A stretch of DNA of 8,076 bases from positions 1-8,076 of the forward strand of contig DAOUYX010000061.1 of the NCBI GenBank assembly GCA_030665925.1, written 5' to 3'. The position numbers and the translations under genes were made by a program. Below the pieces are notes generated by a model. It ran no database searches and had not been told where the DNA came from. It was given only the letters and a program-made list of their open reading frames with translations. Within the stretch, counting starts at the first letter, position 1. Each line of letters begins with the position of its first letter. Origin of the DNA: Methanosarcinales archaeon (lineage in GTDB: Archaea; Halobacteriota; Syntropharchaeia; Alkanophagales; Methanospirareceae). Shown here piece by piece: positions 1 through 5,176 of the stretch.

Positions 1-583
1 CAAGTTCTCCAACGCCATCCCCTCCGATAAGCGAAGGGGTATCAGAACCTCCGACAATAAACGGCATGTGGATCGCTTTTATTTCGTCAATAAGTTTGTC
101 CTTTAACATATTCCACGCAATAGTCGGTCCACCTTCTATAATCAATCTTCTAATACCCATGCCGTACAGTTCATTCAAAAGCATCTTTAAATCTACTTTC
201 TTATCGCCCACAACGAGGACTTTCGCACCTTTCTCTTTGATTCTCTCTATATTGTCCTGTGGAGCGGATGTTGTAGTTGCAATAATCGTTGGTGCTTCTT
301 TATCGAGTACATTTGAGTCAAGACTTAAATCTGCCTTACTGCACGGCACGACCCTCACCGGACTCTTCCCTTCTATGTACCTTACCGTGAGCATGGGATT
401 GTCAATCTTAACCGTATTGCAACCAACCATGATGGCATCGGATTTTGCGCGTTCTTCGTGGAGGAACACATTTGCCGCTTCGTCCATCAAGCCCATGATA
501 ATCTTACTTGACACGCCTCTTTTCAAGGTCACCTTTCCATCAACCGTAACTTCCGAGAGCATAATTACGTAGGGTCTTTTCAC
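1..583 (-). CDS. arfC: 2,5-diamino-6-ribosylamino-pyrimidinone 5'-phosphate reductase (RibD C-terminal family), 3' partial
   Basis: The minus strand encodes 194 residues from a GTG at 583 and runs off the window at position 1, so the C-terminus is missing (the family is about 220 residues). The family performs the NAD(P)H-dependent reduction of the ribosyl side chain in archaeal riboflavin and F420-chromophore synthesis, a cytoplasmic step. Visible family motifs are VTVDGK (residues 12-17), MVGCNTVKIDNPMLTVR (52-68, the archaeal 'MVGxGTVxxDDPxLTV' signature), and IIEGGPTIAWNML (148-160) with the Gly-Gly of the nucleotide site. The protein resembles Methanocaldococcus MJ0671 throughout, as recalled rather than aligned. 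The GTG start is chosen because an in-frame TAA lies just upstream, an AGAGGCG Shine-Dalgarno precedes it, and KRPYVI matches the family N-terminus. It is transcribed divergently from the CDP-alcohol phosphotransferase. Confidence 0.88.
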   Translation of the reverse strand, partial: MKRPYVIMLSEVTVDGKVTLKRGVSSKIIMGLMDEAANVFLHEERAKSDAIMVGCNTVKIDNPMLTVRYIEGKSPVRVVPCSKADLSLDSNVLDKEAPTIIATTTSAPQDNIERIKEKGAKVLVVGDKKVDLKMLLNELYGMGIRRLIIEGGPTIAWNMLKDKLIDEIKAIHMPFIVGGSDTPSLIGGDGVGEL

Positions 584-620
584 TTCGTATCGCCTCTGGT
601 TGAATTAAAGAGTGTGATTC

Positions 621-628
621 ATATAAAA
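621..628 (-). promoter_or_regulatory. TATA box for the arfC-like gene
   Basis: Read on the minus strand this is TTTTATAT, a good archaeal TATA box. Counting about 25 nt downstream puts the transcription start near 598, leaving a leader of roughly 15 nt that holds the AGAGGCG ribosome site before the GTG at 583. The spacing supports it; no experiment is implied. Confidence 0.5.
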
Positions 629-645
629 AGGGCTGTGGAGATTAA

Positions 646-654
646 TTTATATAA
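646..654 (+). promoter_or_regulatory. TATA box for the CDP-alcohol phosphotransferase gene
   Basis: TTTATATAA on the plus strand, with an expected transcription start near 675-680. The short leader would just include the GAGGGGGT ribosome site (679-686) in front of the TTG start at 696. It lies about 20 nt from the oppositely directed TATA box of the divergent gene, so the two promoters sit back to back. Confidence 0.55.
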
Positions 655-695
655 CCTTTGCGCTTTTGATATAAGAATGAGGGGGTCAGATCATA

Positions 696-1298
696 TTGAA
701 CATAACAGAATACCGATACAGACTCATATCTTATTTAGACCCGTTTGTTGGGTGGTTATCTAAAATTGGCCTGACTCCCAACCAGGTAACGCTTATTTCC
801 GTCTTATTGGGGCTCACGTCAGCCGCTTTTTATGCAACAAGGCATGTTTATTCTGGCGCGCTCCTCCTGTTTATCTCCTGCCTTTTTGACCTTGCAGACG
901 GTGGAGTAGCTCGTAGGAACAACTCACTAACTAAATTCGGCGCTGCTATGGATTGGATTGCGGACAAGTACGTTGACGGGTTCGTGCTTATCGCTATTGC
1001 GCTTGGGCATTATGTAAACGTCATTTACGTCTGCATCGCGCTTTTCGGGTCGTTTATCAACACCTTTATAAAACCTGTTTCATACGCCGAGATAGGATTT
1101 GAAGAGCGGAAAGACGGAAAAATCTGCGATGACTTTGAAAGAATAGGCATTTTCGGTAGACCTGAAACGGTTATAACGTTATTGCTGTTTTCCATATTAC
1201 AGCGATTGGATATTGCAGTTATCATTATCGCTATATTCACCAATATTTCAGCAGTTCAACGTATTATCTACCTCTATCGGAGATACGGGAAAGGATAA
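696..1298 (+). CDS. CDP-alcohol phosphatidyltransferase, probable archaetidylinositol phosphate synthase
   Basis: A 200-residue membrane enzyme that transfers an alcohol phosphate onto a CDP-activated lipid, releasing CMP. The full family signature D-x2-D-G-x2-A-R-x8-G-x3-D-x3-D is present with D65, D68, G69, A72, R73, G82, D86 and D90, so the metal-binding active site is intact. Hydrophobic stretches near 33-48, 52-66, 93-124, 158-168 and 172-186 fit the usual six-helix fold. The N-terminal stretch GLTPNQVTLISVLLGL (25-40) is typical of archaetidylinositol-phosphate synthases, which join inositol 1-phosphate to CDP-archaeol. That substrate is inferred from length and family resemblance; another CDP-alcohol transferase is possible. 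The TTG start is chosen because an in-frame TGA lies at 678-680, a GAGGGGGT site sits 9 nt upstream, and no other start precedes the catalytic motif. Confidence 0.85.
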   Translation: MNITEYRYRLISYLDPFVGWLSKIGLTPNQVTLISVLLGLTSAAFYATRHVYSGALLLFISCLFDLADGGVARRNNSLTKFGAAMDWIADKYVDGFVLIAIALGHYVNVIYVCIALFGSFINTFIKPVSYAEIGFEERKDGKICDDFERIGIFGRPETVITLLLFSILQRLDIAVIIIAIFTNISAVQRIIYLYRRYGKG

Positions 1299-1327
1299 AG
1301 AATACCTCAAAATGCGGAGGATCAAAG

Positions 1328-1381
1328 ATGGATAAAGTCATACCTATGAAACTTTTATATAGTAATTTGTTCATAGTATAA
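1328..1381 (+). CDS. possible 17-codon leader ORF
   Basis: The ATG at 1328 is preceded 7 nt upstream by a perfect GGAGG (1316-1320). It opens a 17-codon frame, MDKVIPMKLLYSNLFIV, that stops at TAA 1379-1381, two bases before the regulator ATG at 1384. The frame runs straight through the TATA box and inverted repeat of the regulator promoter. It could be a translated leader peptide on a read-through transcript from the upstream gene, or the remnant of a lost gene start. Nothing shows that the peptide has a function. Confidence 0.25.
   Translation: MDKVIPMKLLYSNLFIV
1339..1379 (+). promoter_or_regulatory. promoter and candidate operator of the winged-helix gene
   Basis: The TATA box TTTTATATA (1353-1361) is framed by inverted arms: ATACCTATGAA (1340-1350) and TTCATAGTAT (1370-1379). 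These pair over ten positions with one unpaired C; TATGAA and TTCATA match perfectly. The expected transcription start near 1380 would give the regulator gene an almost leaderless mRNA, which agrees with the absence of a Shine-Dalgarno before 1384. A repeat that straddles the TATA box and the start site is a typical place for an archaeal repressor to block TBP or polymerase, so autoregulation is the simplest reading. Confidence 0.5.
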
Positions 1382-1383
1382 AT

Positions 1384-1770
1384 ATGGAAATGGCAAAAAG
1401 GAGTGCTATCGCAGATATAGAAAAGTCACTGGAAGAAGGGAAGAAGCCGATAGAATTATTGAATGCTATTTTAAGCTTTCTTAATTTTAAGCCAGTAGAA
1501 ATCAGAATTTACAATCTTTTACTGAACTCGTCGTTGACGATAAAACAGATTGAAGACAGGATAAATCTCTCAGAACGAACAATCCGGAAGTATATCCGGG
1601 GATTAGACCAGAAAGGGTTCATAATTAAGAAGGTAGAACAGGGCAAAAGGCTTAAATACGTGTATACCGCGGTTCCGATTCGGGAGGCATGGAAGAAAGT
1701 AAAAGGTAAAGTACAGGGAATACTGGATGAAGTCACCAGGGTTCTGGAAATAAAGGCTGGGCTTTTTTAG
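1384..1770 (+). CDS. winged helix-turn-helix transcriptional regulator
   Basis: A 128-residue cytoplasmic DNA-binding protein. Residues 1-33 form a charged helical N-terminus. Residues 36-98 look like a winged helix-turn-helix: helices near 37-48 (PVEIRIYNLLLN) and 52-61 (TIKQIEDRIN), a recognition helix near 63-77 (SERTIRKYIRGLDQK), and a beta wing (FIIKKVEQGKRLKYVYTAV, 79-97). A final helix (100-123) could serve for dimerization. It is closest in style to archaeal TrmB/MarR-like small regulators; no effector domain is present. The ATG at 1384 is the first possible start because a TAA lies in frame at 1363-1365; a second ATG at 1390 is an alternative. The inverted repeat around its own TATA box suggests self-regulation, and a related element precedes ubiA. 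Its target genes are otherwise unknown. Confidence 0.75.
   Translation: MEMAKRSAIADIEKSLEEGKKPIELLNAILSFLNFKPVEIRIYNLLLNSSLTIKQIEDRINLSERTIRKYIRGLDQKGFIIKKVEQGKRLKYVYTAVPIREAWKKVKGKVQGILDEVTRVLEIKAGLF
1763..1768 (+). terminator. possible oligo-T terminator
   Basis: A run of six T residues coincides with the last codons of the regulator gene (CTT TTT TAG). Archaeal polymerase often terminates on T-runs without a hairpin. The run is short and within coding sequence, so the call is weak. Confidence 0.22.
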
Positions 1771-1786
1771 TAGATTGCGAGATTGC

Positions 1787-1906
1787 AAATACAGTAACTG
1801 CATTTTCCTCGCCAAACTCCCAGATTAGCAATGATTGAACTTTTCTTAAGCTACACGGTGCAAACCTTGCGGTACCATCTTCGTTGAAGAGAACAGGTGG
1901 ATAAAG
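1787..1906 (-). pseudogene. remnant of a B12-binding radical SAM protein N-terminus
   Basis: Read on the minus strand, codons from 1906 down to 1787 translate without a stop and contain PPVLFNEDGTARFAP, then SLRKVQSLLI, then EFGEENAVTV. This resembles the start of archaeal B12-binding-domain/radical SAM proteins, which begin with a 'TARYAPYGLRKVEALL' type segment followed by a 'vvvHP' strand; the comparison is from memory. No start codon fits upstream. Downstream the frame continues into the antisense of the winged-helix gene without further family-like sequence. The B12-domain remainder, the CxxxCxxC cluster site and everything after are missing, so this can only be a scar about 40 codons long. 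A chance open frame is the alternative. Confidence 0.5.
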
Positions 1907-1952
1907 CTTTTTGCAAAAAAAGTTTCTATTATTACTTCCTTACCTATTTAAA

Positions 1953-1960
1953 GGGGGTGG
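1953..1960 (+). promoter_or_regulatory. ribosome binding site that fixes the start of the 22-mer repeat protein
   Basis: GGGGGTGG, one or two mismatches from the ideal GGAGGTGA, lies 5 nt before the ATG at 1966. The same reading frame is open back to a GTG at 1897, but that codon has no such site and the added residues are compositionally unlike the rest of the protein, so 1966 is preferred. Upstream, TACCTATTTAAAGG (1941-1954) and a TATTATTA (1927-1934) are AT-rich; the latter is the better placed TATA candidate but is not strong. Confidence 0.55.
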
Positions 1961-1965
1961 AAATC

Positions 1966-2394
1966 ATGGAAGAAAAAGAGAGTGAGGTAACAAAAGCCGT
2001 TAGAGAAGCGGTGGTGAACGCGGTTGAGAAGGGAGAAGACATAAAAGAGAAGGCGGGTGAGATTACCCGAGACGCCGTTAAGAAGGCTTTGGAAGGAGCT
2101 GAAGTAACAAAGGAAAAAGTGGAATCCGTGGCTAAAGATGCAATGAAAGGCACAATCGAAGGTGCGCAGAAGGCAAAGGTGGAGACTTCTGAGATTGTCA
2201 AAGGGGCTGTCGAGGGCATAATCGAAGGTACGAAGCAGGCGGGTGCCAAAGCCGCTGATCTGACGGAACACGCTGCGGAAGCAGCTCTGGATGCCACAAA
2301 AGAAGCGGGCGACAAGACGGTAGAAGTGGTGAAAGGAGTGGTAAAGGGTTTTCTCGGTGGAGTTAAAGAGGTTTTAGAGAAGAAGAAAGAATAG
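1966..2394 (+). CDS. apolipoprotein/LEA-like protein of six 22-residue repeats (DUF6781-like)
   Basis: A 142-residue, highly charged, Ala/Lys/Glu/Val-rich protein with no Cys, Pro, Trp or Tyr, and no signal peptide or membrane helix. Almost the whole chain is a tandem of 22-residue units: 5-29 (with three extra residues KEK), 30-51, 52-73, 74-95, 96-117 and 118-139. The unit pattern is roughly xxE-[VIL]-[TVA]-K-x-A-[VAM]-[KE]-x-x-[IL]-[ED]-[GA]-[AT]-K-x-x-x-x-K, giving amphipathic helices with a small hydrophobic face. Such 11/22-mer architecture is known from apolipoproteins, LEA proteins and perilipins and suggests reversible binding to lipid surfaces. It resembles the DUF6781 family as recalled. 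The UbiB-type kinase gene starts 3 nt after its stop, so the two are probably co-transcribed and may act together. The molecular function is unknown; a desiccation or salt-stress role is an alternative. Confidence 0.72.
   Translation: MEEKESEVTKAVREAVVNAVEKGEDIKEKAGEITRDAVKKALEGAEVTKEKVESVAKDAMKGTIEGAQKAKVETSEIVKGAVEGIIEGTKQAGAKAADLTEHAAEAALDATKEAGDKTVEVVKGVVKGFLGGVKEVLEKKKE
1978..2382 (+). repeat. tandem 66-nt coding repeat (six 22-residue units)
   Basis: The units begin at 1978, 2053, 2119, 2185, 2251 and 2317; the first carries a 9-nt insertion. They are clear at protein level (for example GEITRDAVKKALEGAE, SEIVKGAVEGIIEGTK and VEVVKGVVKGFLGGVK) but have diverged strongly in DNA. The duplication is therefore old and conserved by selection on the helix pattern, unlike a young, unstable DNA repeat. 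Confidence 0.75.
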
Positions 2395-2397
2395 AAA

Positions 2398-4110
2398 ATG
2401 CCGATTCGCAAGATCGGTGTGATAAGTCGCACATATCGTCATGTCAACCGCTATCGCGAGATTCTCGCGATTTTAGTAAAGTATGGTTTTGGAGATGTAT
2501 TAGCGAAGCTGGAGTTACAAAAACATCTCGAATTCGGTAAGGGCTTCATATTAGGCAAAGCCGCCGCGGAGATAGCTGCTATTTCGCGCTGGGCACGGGT
2601 GCGAATGGCTCTGGAGGAGCTTGGGCCGACATTTGTCAAATTCGGTCAGATTATGAGCACCAGACCGGATATGATACCGCAAGAGCTTATCACCGAACTG
2701 GAAAAACTTCAAGAGGATGTACCACCATTTCCGACGGAAGATGCTAAACGGATCATAAAAGAGGAATTGGGCAGTCCTGTTGACAGTATTTTCAAGGATT
2801 TGACTGATTCGCCCATCGCTTCCGCTTCCATTGCACAGGTCTATGAAGCGGTATTGCCCGATGGCGAAGAAGTAGCAATCAAGGTTCGGCGTCCGGATAT
2901 TGACCGAATTATAGAGGTGGATTTGGAGATAATGCTCCACATTGCCACTCTTGTCGAGAGACATCTCAAGGAACTGGACATTGTGCACCCTGTGGGAATA
3001 GTGGAGGAATTTGCACGAGTAATCAGGAAGGAGCAGGACTTCAGAATTGAGGCAGCGCATATCGAGCGTTTTGCGAGCATTTTCCAGTCTGACACGACCA
3101 TTCACGTGCCCCATGTCTATCGTGAGTTCTCCTCAAGTAAAGTCCTGACAATGGAGTTTATTGGCGGGATAAAGGTCTCGGATATTACAAGAGCAGAAGT
3201 GCAAGTTCAAGACTCCAGCATTGATCCGAAAGTCGTGGCAGCACGGGGCGCCGACCTTATTTTGAAACAGATATTTGAACACGGCTTTTTCCACGCAGAC
3301 CCCCATCCGGGAAACATCAGGGTGCTGAAAGACAATGTCATTTGTTTCCTCGATTACGGAATGATGGGGGCTCTGTCAGCACGGCATCGAGAAGACCTGG
3401 CTGACGTGCTCATCGGAATTATAAACAAGAACGAGAGTAAAATCACGAAAACGATTTTGAAATTATCCGCGTCCGGATACGGACAAATGGTAGATAGTGA
3501 GAAGTTAGAATCTGATATTGCCGAACTTATCGAAGTTTATGCTTATTGTACACTCGAAGAACTCGAAATAGGAAGCCTGCTGCACCGTATTATGAGCGTG
3601 GTTGCGGGGCATCGCCTAAAAGTGCCCCCGGACTTCTACCTGCTTGCAAAAGCACTGGTGACCATAGAAGGTGTGGGCAGAGAACTGGACCCCAAATTTA
3701 ACGCGGTAAAACATGCCAAACCGTTTGCCGAAAAGTTAATCCTGAAACGCATGAGTCCACTGAGGCTAATCGAAGACTTCCATCTCTCCGCCATTGAAGC
3801 GAGCTTGCTGATGCGTGACCTTCCTGCCGAAGCGAGGGAGATATTAACACTGATAAAACAAGGTGAGGCAACGATTAAATTTGAGCACAAGGGTCTTGAC
3901 CCAATGCTCAAAACCTTCGACCAGACCAACAATCGTTTAGTGTTTGCAATTGTTTTAGCTTCTCTTGTAATCGGTTCTGCCCTTATTGTTCTTTCCGGTG
4001 TTCCGCCCAGGTGGCACGAAATACCGGTTATTGGCATCATCGGTTTTCTCGGAGCAGGAATATTGGGCTTCTGGTTGCTATTCTCCATTCTGCGGCATGG
4101 AAAAATGTAA
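2398..4110 (+). CDS. ubiB: UbiB/ABC1/ADCK-family atypical protein kinase-like ATPase
   Basis: A 570-residue member of the ABC1/ADCK (UbiB, COQ8) family, normal in length. The N-terminal extension carries the family-specific KxGQ motif as KFGQ (81-84), in LGPTFVKFGQIMSTRPD. The nucleotide loop is the Ala-rich form ASASIAQVYEA (141-151), followed by the ATP lysine K162 in VAIKVRRP, the KEQDFRIEA helix (211-219), the catalytic loop HADPHPGN (299-306) and the metal-binding DYG (319-321). All key residues are present. Two C-terminal membrane helices (about 514-534 and 543-564) anchor it, as in bacterial UbiB. The family supports isoprenoid-quinone or other isoprenoid lipid metabolism through ATPase activity; the archaeal substrate is not known. 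The start at 2398 gives the usual RTYRHVNRYREIL N-terminus. It sits 3 nt behind the 22-mer repeat gene and upstream of a UbiA-family gene, both consistent with a lipid role. Confidence 0.9.
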   Translation: MPIRKIGVISRTYRHVNRYREILAILVKYGFGDVLAKLELQKHLEFGKGFILGKAAAEIAAISRWARVRMALEELGPTFVKFGQIMSTRPDMIPQELITELEKLQEDVPPFPTEDAKRIIKEELGSPVDSIFKDLTDSPIASASIAQVYEAVLPDGEEVAIKVRRPDIDRIIEVDLEIMLHIATLVERHLKELDIVHPVGIVEEFARVIRKEQDFRIEAAHIERFASIFQSDTTIHVPHVYREFSSSKVLTMEFIGGIKVSDITRAEVQVQDSSIDPKVVAARGADLILKQIFEHGFFHADPHPGNIRVLKDNVICFLDYGMMGALSARHREDLADVLIGIINKNESKITKTILKLSASGYGQMVDSEKLESDIAELIEVYAYCTLEELEIGSLLHRIMSVVAGHRLKVPPDFYLLAKALVTIEGVGRELDPKFNAVKHAKPFAEKLILKRMSPLRLIEDFHLSAIEASLLMRDLPAEAREILTLIKQGEATIKFEHKGLDPMLKTFDQTNNRLVFAIVLASLVIGSALIVLSGVPPRWHEIPVIGIIGFLGAGILGFWLLFSILRHGKM

Positions 4111-4137
4111 AAGCGGCGCTGTCTAAAGATATAGTCA

Positions 4138-4164
4138 CCGCCGAGAGCGCGGAGACCACAGAGT
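4138..4164 (+). repeat. degenerate 9-nt periodic element
   Basis: Three 9-nt units in tandem: CCGCCGAGA, GCGCGGAGA, CCACAGAGT. The pattern recalls the 'CCGCAGAGACGCAGAGA' type intergenic repeats scattered through many bacterial and archaeal genomes, whose origin and role are unclear. Its GC-rich composition contrasts with the AT-rich sequence that follows it. Confidence 0.4.
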
Positions 4165-4308
4165 TCTTAGACTGTTCCAATCATGCCTGTCAGAATCGGC
4201 ACTATTCTTAAGAGAATTTTGGTTTACTCCTCTTTCCGTTCCATCATTCATATACTTTTGGGATGTTTTTCAAAATTATCTTTAAGTCTTTATATGAAGC
4301 TATTTATG

Positions 4309-4330
4309 CATATCTATGAACCAGTATATA
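4309..4330 (+). promoter_or_regulatory. ubiA promoter with element shared with the winged-helix promoter
   Basis: CATATCTATGAACC (4309-4322) directly precedes the TATA box AGTATATA (4323-4330). The expected start near 4350 would leave a leader of about 17 nt with GAGG (4354-4357) before the ATG at 4369. The 14-nt upstream element matches 12 of 14 positions of CATACCTATGAAAC in front of the winged-helix gene TATA box, at nearly the same spacing (TATATA begins 5 versus 6 nt after CTATGAA). It may be an operator for that regulator or an extended BRE. Confidence 0.45.
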
Positions 4331-4368
4331 CCAAGTATAATAATGAACGAGATGAGGAAGTGGAAAAG

Positions 4369-5169
4369 ATGAAGATAAAAGAATACTTCAGGATGCTGAG
4401 GGTCAAAGAATGGATAAAGTTCTTTACACTTGTTCCACTTATAGGCGCAGTTTTAGCGCATGCTACGCCGCCCATTCTTATTTTAGTCGGCGTAATCTTC
4501 TTCTGCGTGATAGGATATGGGTTCGTCATAAACAACTATTTCGACGTTGAAATAGACAGGCGGCATACACAGAAAGTCATGCTGGGTAAAAATCCGCTCT
4601 CAACGGGCAAGGTAACGAAAAAAGGAACTTTTATGCTCATGAGTCTGCTGCTCGCGATTCCAATCGCACTTTCCTGCTTTTTAACCCTAAACGGTCTTTT
4701 ATTCACGTTGTTAAGTATTGCTTTCTTCACACTCTATTCAATGAGATACATAAGGCTTAAAGAACGGTTTATTGTGGATATAATAACTCATGGTTTGATG
4801 TTTGGTGTGTTTCCCTTTTTAGCGGGATTTACGCTGGCAGGGGGCGTTTTAAATACGCTTACTCTATTAATCGCATCCCTGTTTATGATAGTTGGCTGCG
4901 GGGCTTTACTCACGCATCAAATAAACGATTACGAGGAAGATTTTGGGAATTCGAGTACCACCGTAGTTAGAGCGGGGCTGAAAAGGGGGTGGGCGCTGCT
5001 CCTCTTTTTTGTTCTTCTCTCCATTGCGAATTTGGAGCTGATTGCTCATTGTTGCGATATTGGAATGATGCTTCACAGCGGTGCGTTTGCGTATTTAATC
5101 GCATATCCGCTCTATACATGCAGAGGTGAACTCCAGGGTGTTATCAGTAATTATTCCTGCGCTGAATGA
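4369..5169 (+). CDS. UbiA-family prenyltransferase
   Basis: A 266-residue polytopic membrane enzyme that moves an isoprenoid chain from its diphosphate onto an acceptor. The first Asp-rich motif is N55-x3-D59-x3-D63 (NNYFDVEID), and the second is D187-x3-D191 within INDYEEDFGNSSTTV; both are intact. About eight membrane helices can be placed (18-30, 35-55, 87-106, 108-124, 136-158, 161-183, 207-226, 231-249). The family usually has nine and 280-300 residues, so the C-terminus is short. The segment GKNPLSTGKV after motif 1 differs from the KPNRPIPSG form of digeranylgeranylglyceryl-phosphate synthases, so this is probably a paralogue of unknown acceptor. The ATG at 4369 is chosen because KEYFRMLRVKEWIKFF is the normal family N-terminus and a TATA box and GAGG fit; a start at 4183 is possible but unlikely. 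The end overlaps a glycosyltransferase stub. Confidence 0.85.
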   Translation: MKIKEYFRMLRVKEWIKFFTLVPLIGAVLAHATPPILILVGVIFFCVIGYGFVINNYFDVEIDRRHTQKVMLGKNPLSTGKVTKKGTFMLMSLLLAIPIALSCFLTLNGLLFTLLSIAFFTLYSMRYIRLKERFIVDIITHGLMFGVFPFLAGFTLAGGVLNTLTLLIASLFMIVGCGALLTHQINDYEEDFGNSSTTVVRAGLKRGWALLLFFVLLSIANLELIAHCCDIGMMLHSGAFAYLIAYPLYTCRGELQGVISNYSCAE

Positions 5170-5176
5170 GGAATAA
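5138..5176 (+). pseudogene. truncated N-terminus of a family 2 glycosyltransferase
   Basis: In the frame +2 relative to ubiA, a GTG at 5138 preceded 9 nt upstream by AGAGGTG (5122-5128) opens VLSVIIPALNEE and then hits TAA at 5174-5176. SVIIPALNEE is the textbook first strand and loop of GT2 (GT-A fold) glycosyltransferases such as dolichol-phosphate mannosyltransferases. The next residues should be E/N-rich, but AT-rich promoter DNA follows instead. The start overlaps the ubiA 3' end by 32 nt, as for translationally coupled genes. The body of the gene appears to have been deleted, leaving only the start and 12 codons. Confidence 0.55.

Larger units (their letters stand above)
4111..4368 (+). 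other. intergenic region between ubiB and ubiA
   Basis: This 258-nt stretch holds a short 9-nt periodic element (4138-4164), then AT-rich DNA with two TATA-like sites: CTTTATATGA (4287-4296) and AGTATATA (4323-4330). The ubiA frame is open back to an ATG at 4183, but those 62 residues resemble nothing in the UbiA family and lie across the promoter, so they are treated as non-coding. No RNA gene or strong hairpin is visible. Confidence 0.6.

Noticed and set aside
66..572. Plus-strand open frame of 168 codons
   Set aside because: It is the antisense shadow of the arfC-like gene, whose minus-strand protein carries clear family motifs.
1772..1787. Direct repeat AGATTGCG/AGATTGCA after the regulator stop
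   Set aside because: Two 7-nt copies only, without target-site or mobile-element context; likely chance.
1858..1880. Small hairpin GCAA-ACC-TTGC with flanking GGT/ACC
   Set aside because: The stem is only four pairs plus a bulged extension, and it falls inside the radical SAM remnant, so it is more likely coding debris.
1897..1965. N-terminal extension of the repeat protein from GTG 1897
   Set aside because: No ribosome site, and composition (Phe/Tyr-rich) unlike the repeats; GGGGGTGG before ATG 1966 fits much better. Part of it is antisense to the radical SAM scar.
1944..2432. Minus-strand open frame of 162 codons, Ser/Phe-rich
   Set aside because: Its regularity is produced by the 66-nt coding repeats read backwards; the plus-strand protein has a ribosome site and a sensible repeat structure.
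4183..4368. 62-residue N-terminal extension of UbiA from ATG 4183
   Set aside because: It reads through the likely promoter and TATA box, and UbiA proteins normally begin at the 'LRLKEWIK' segment just after 4369.
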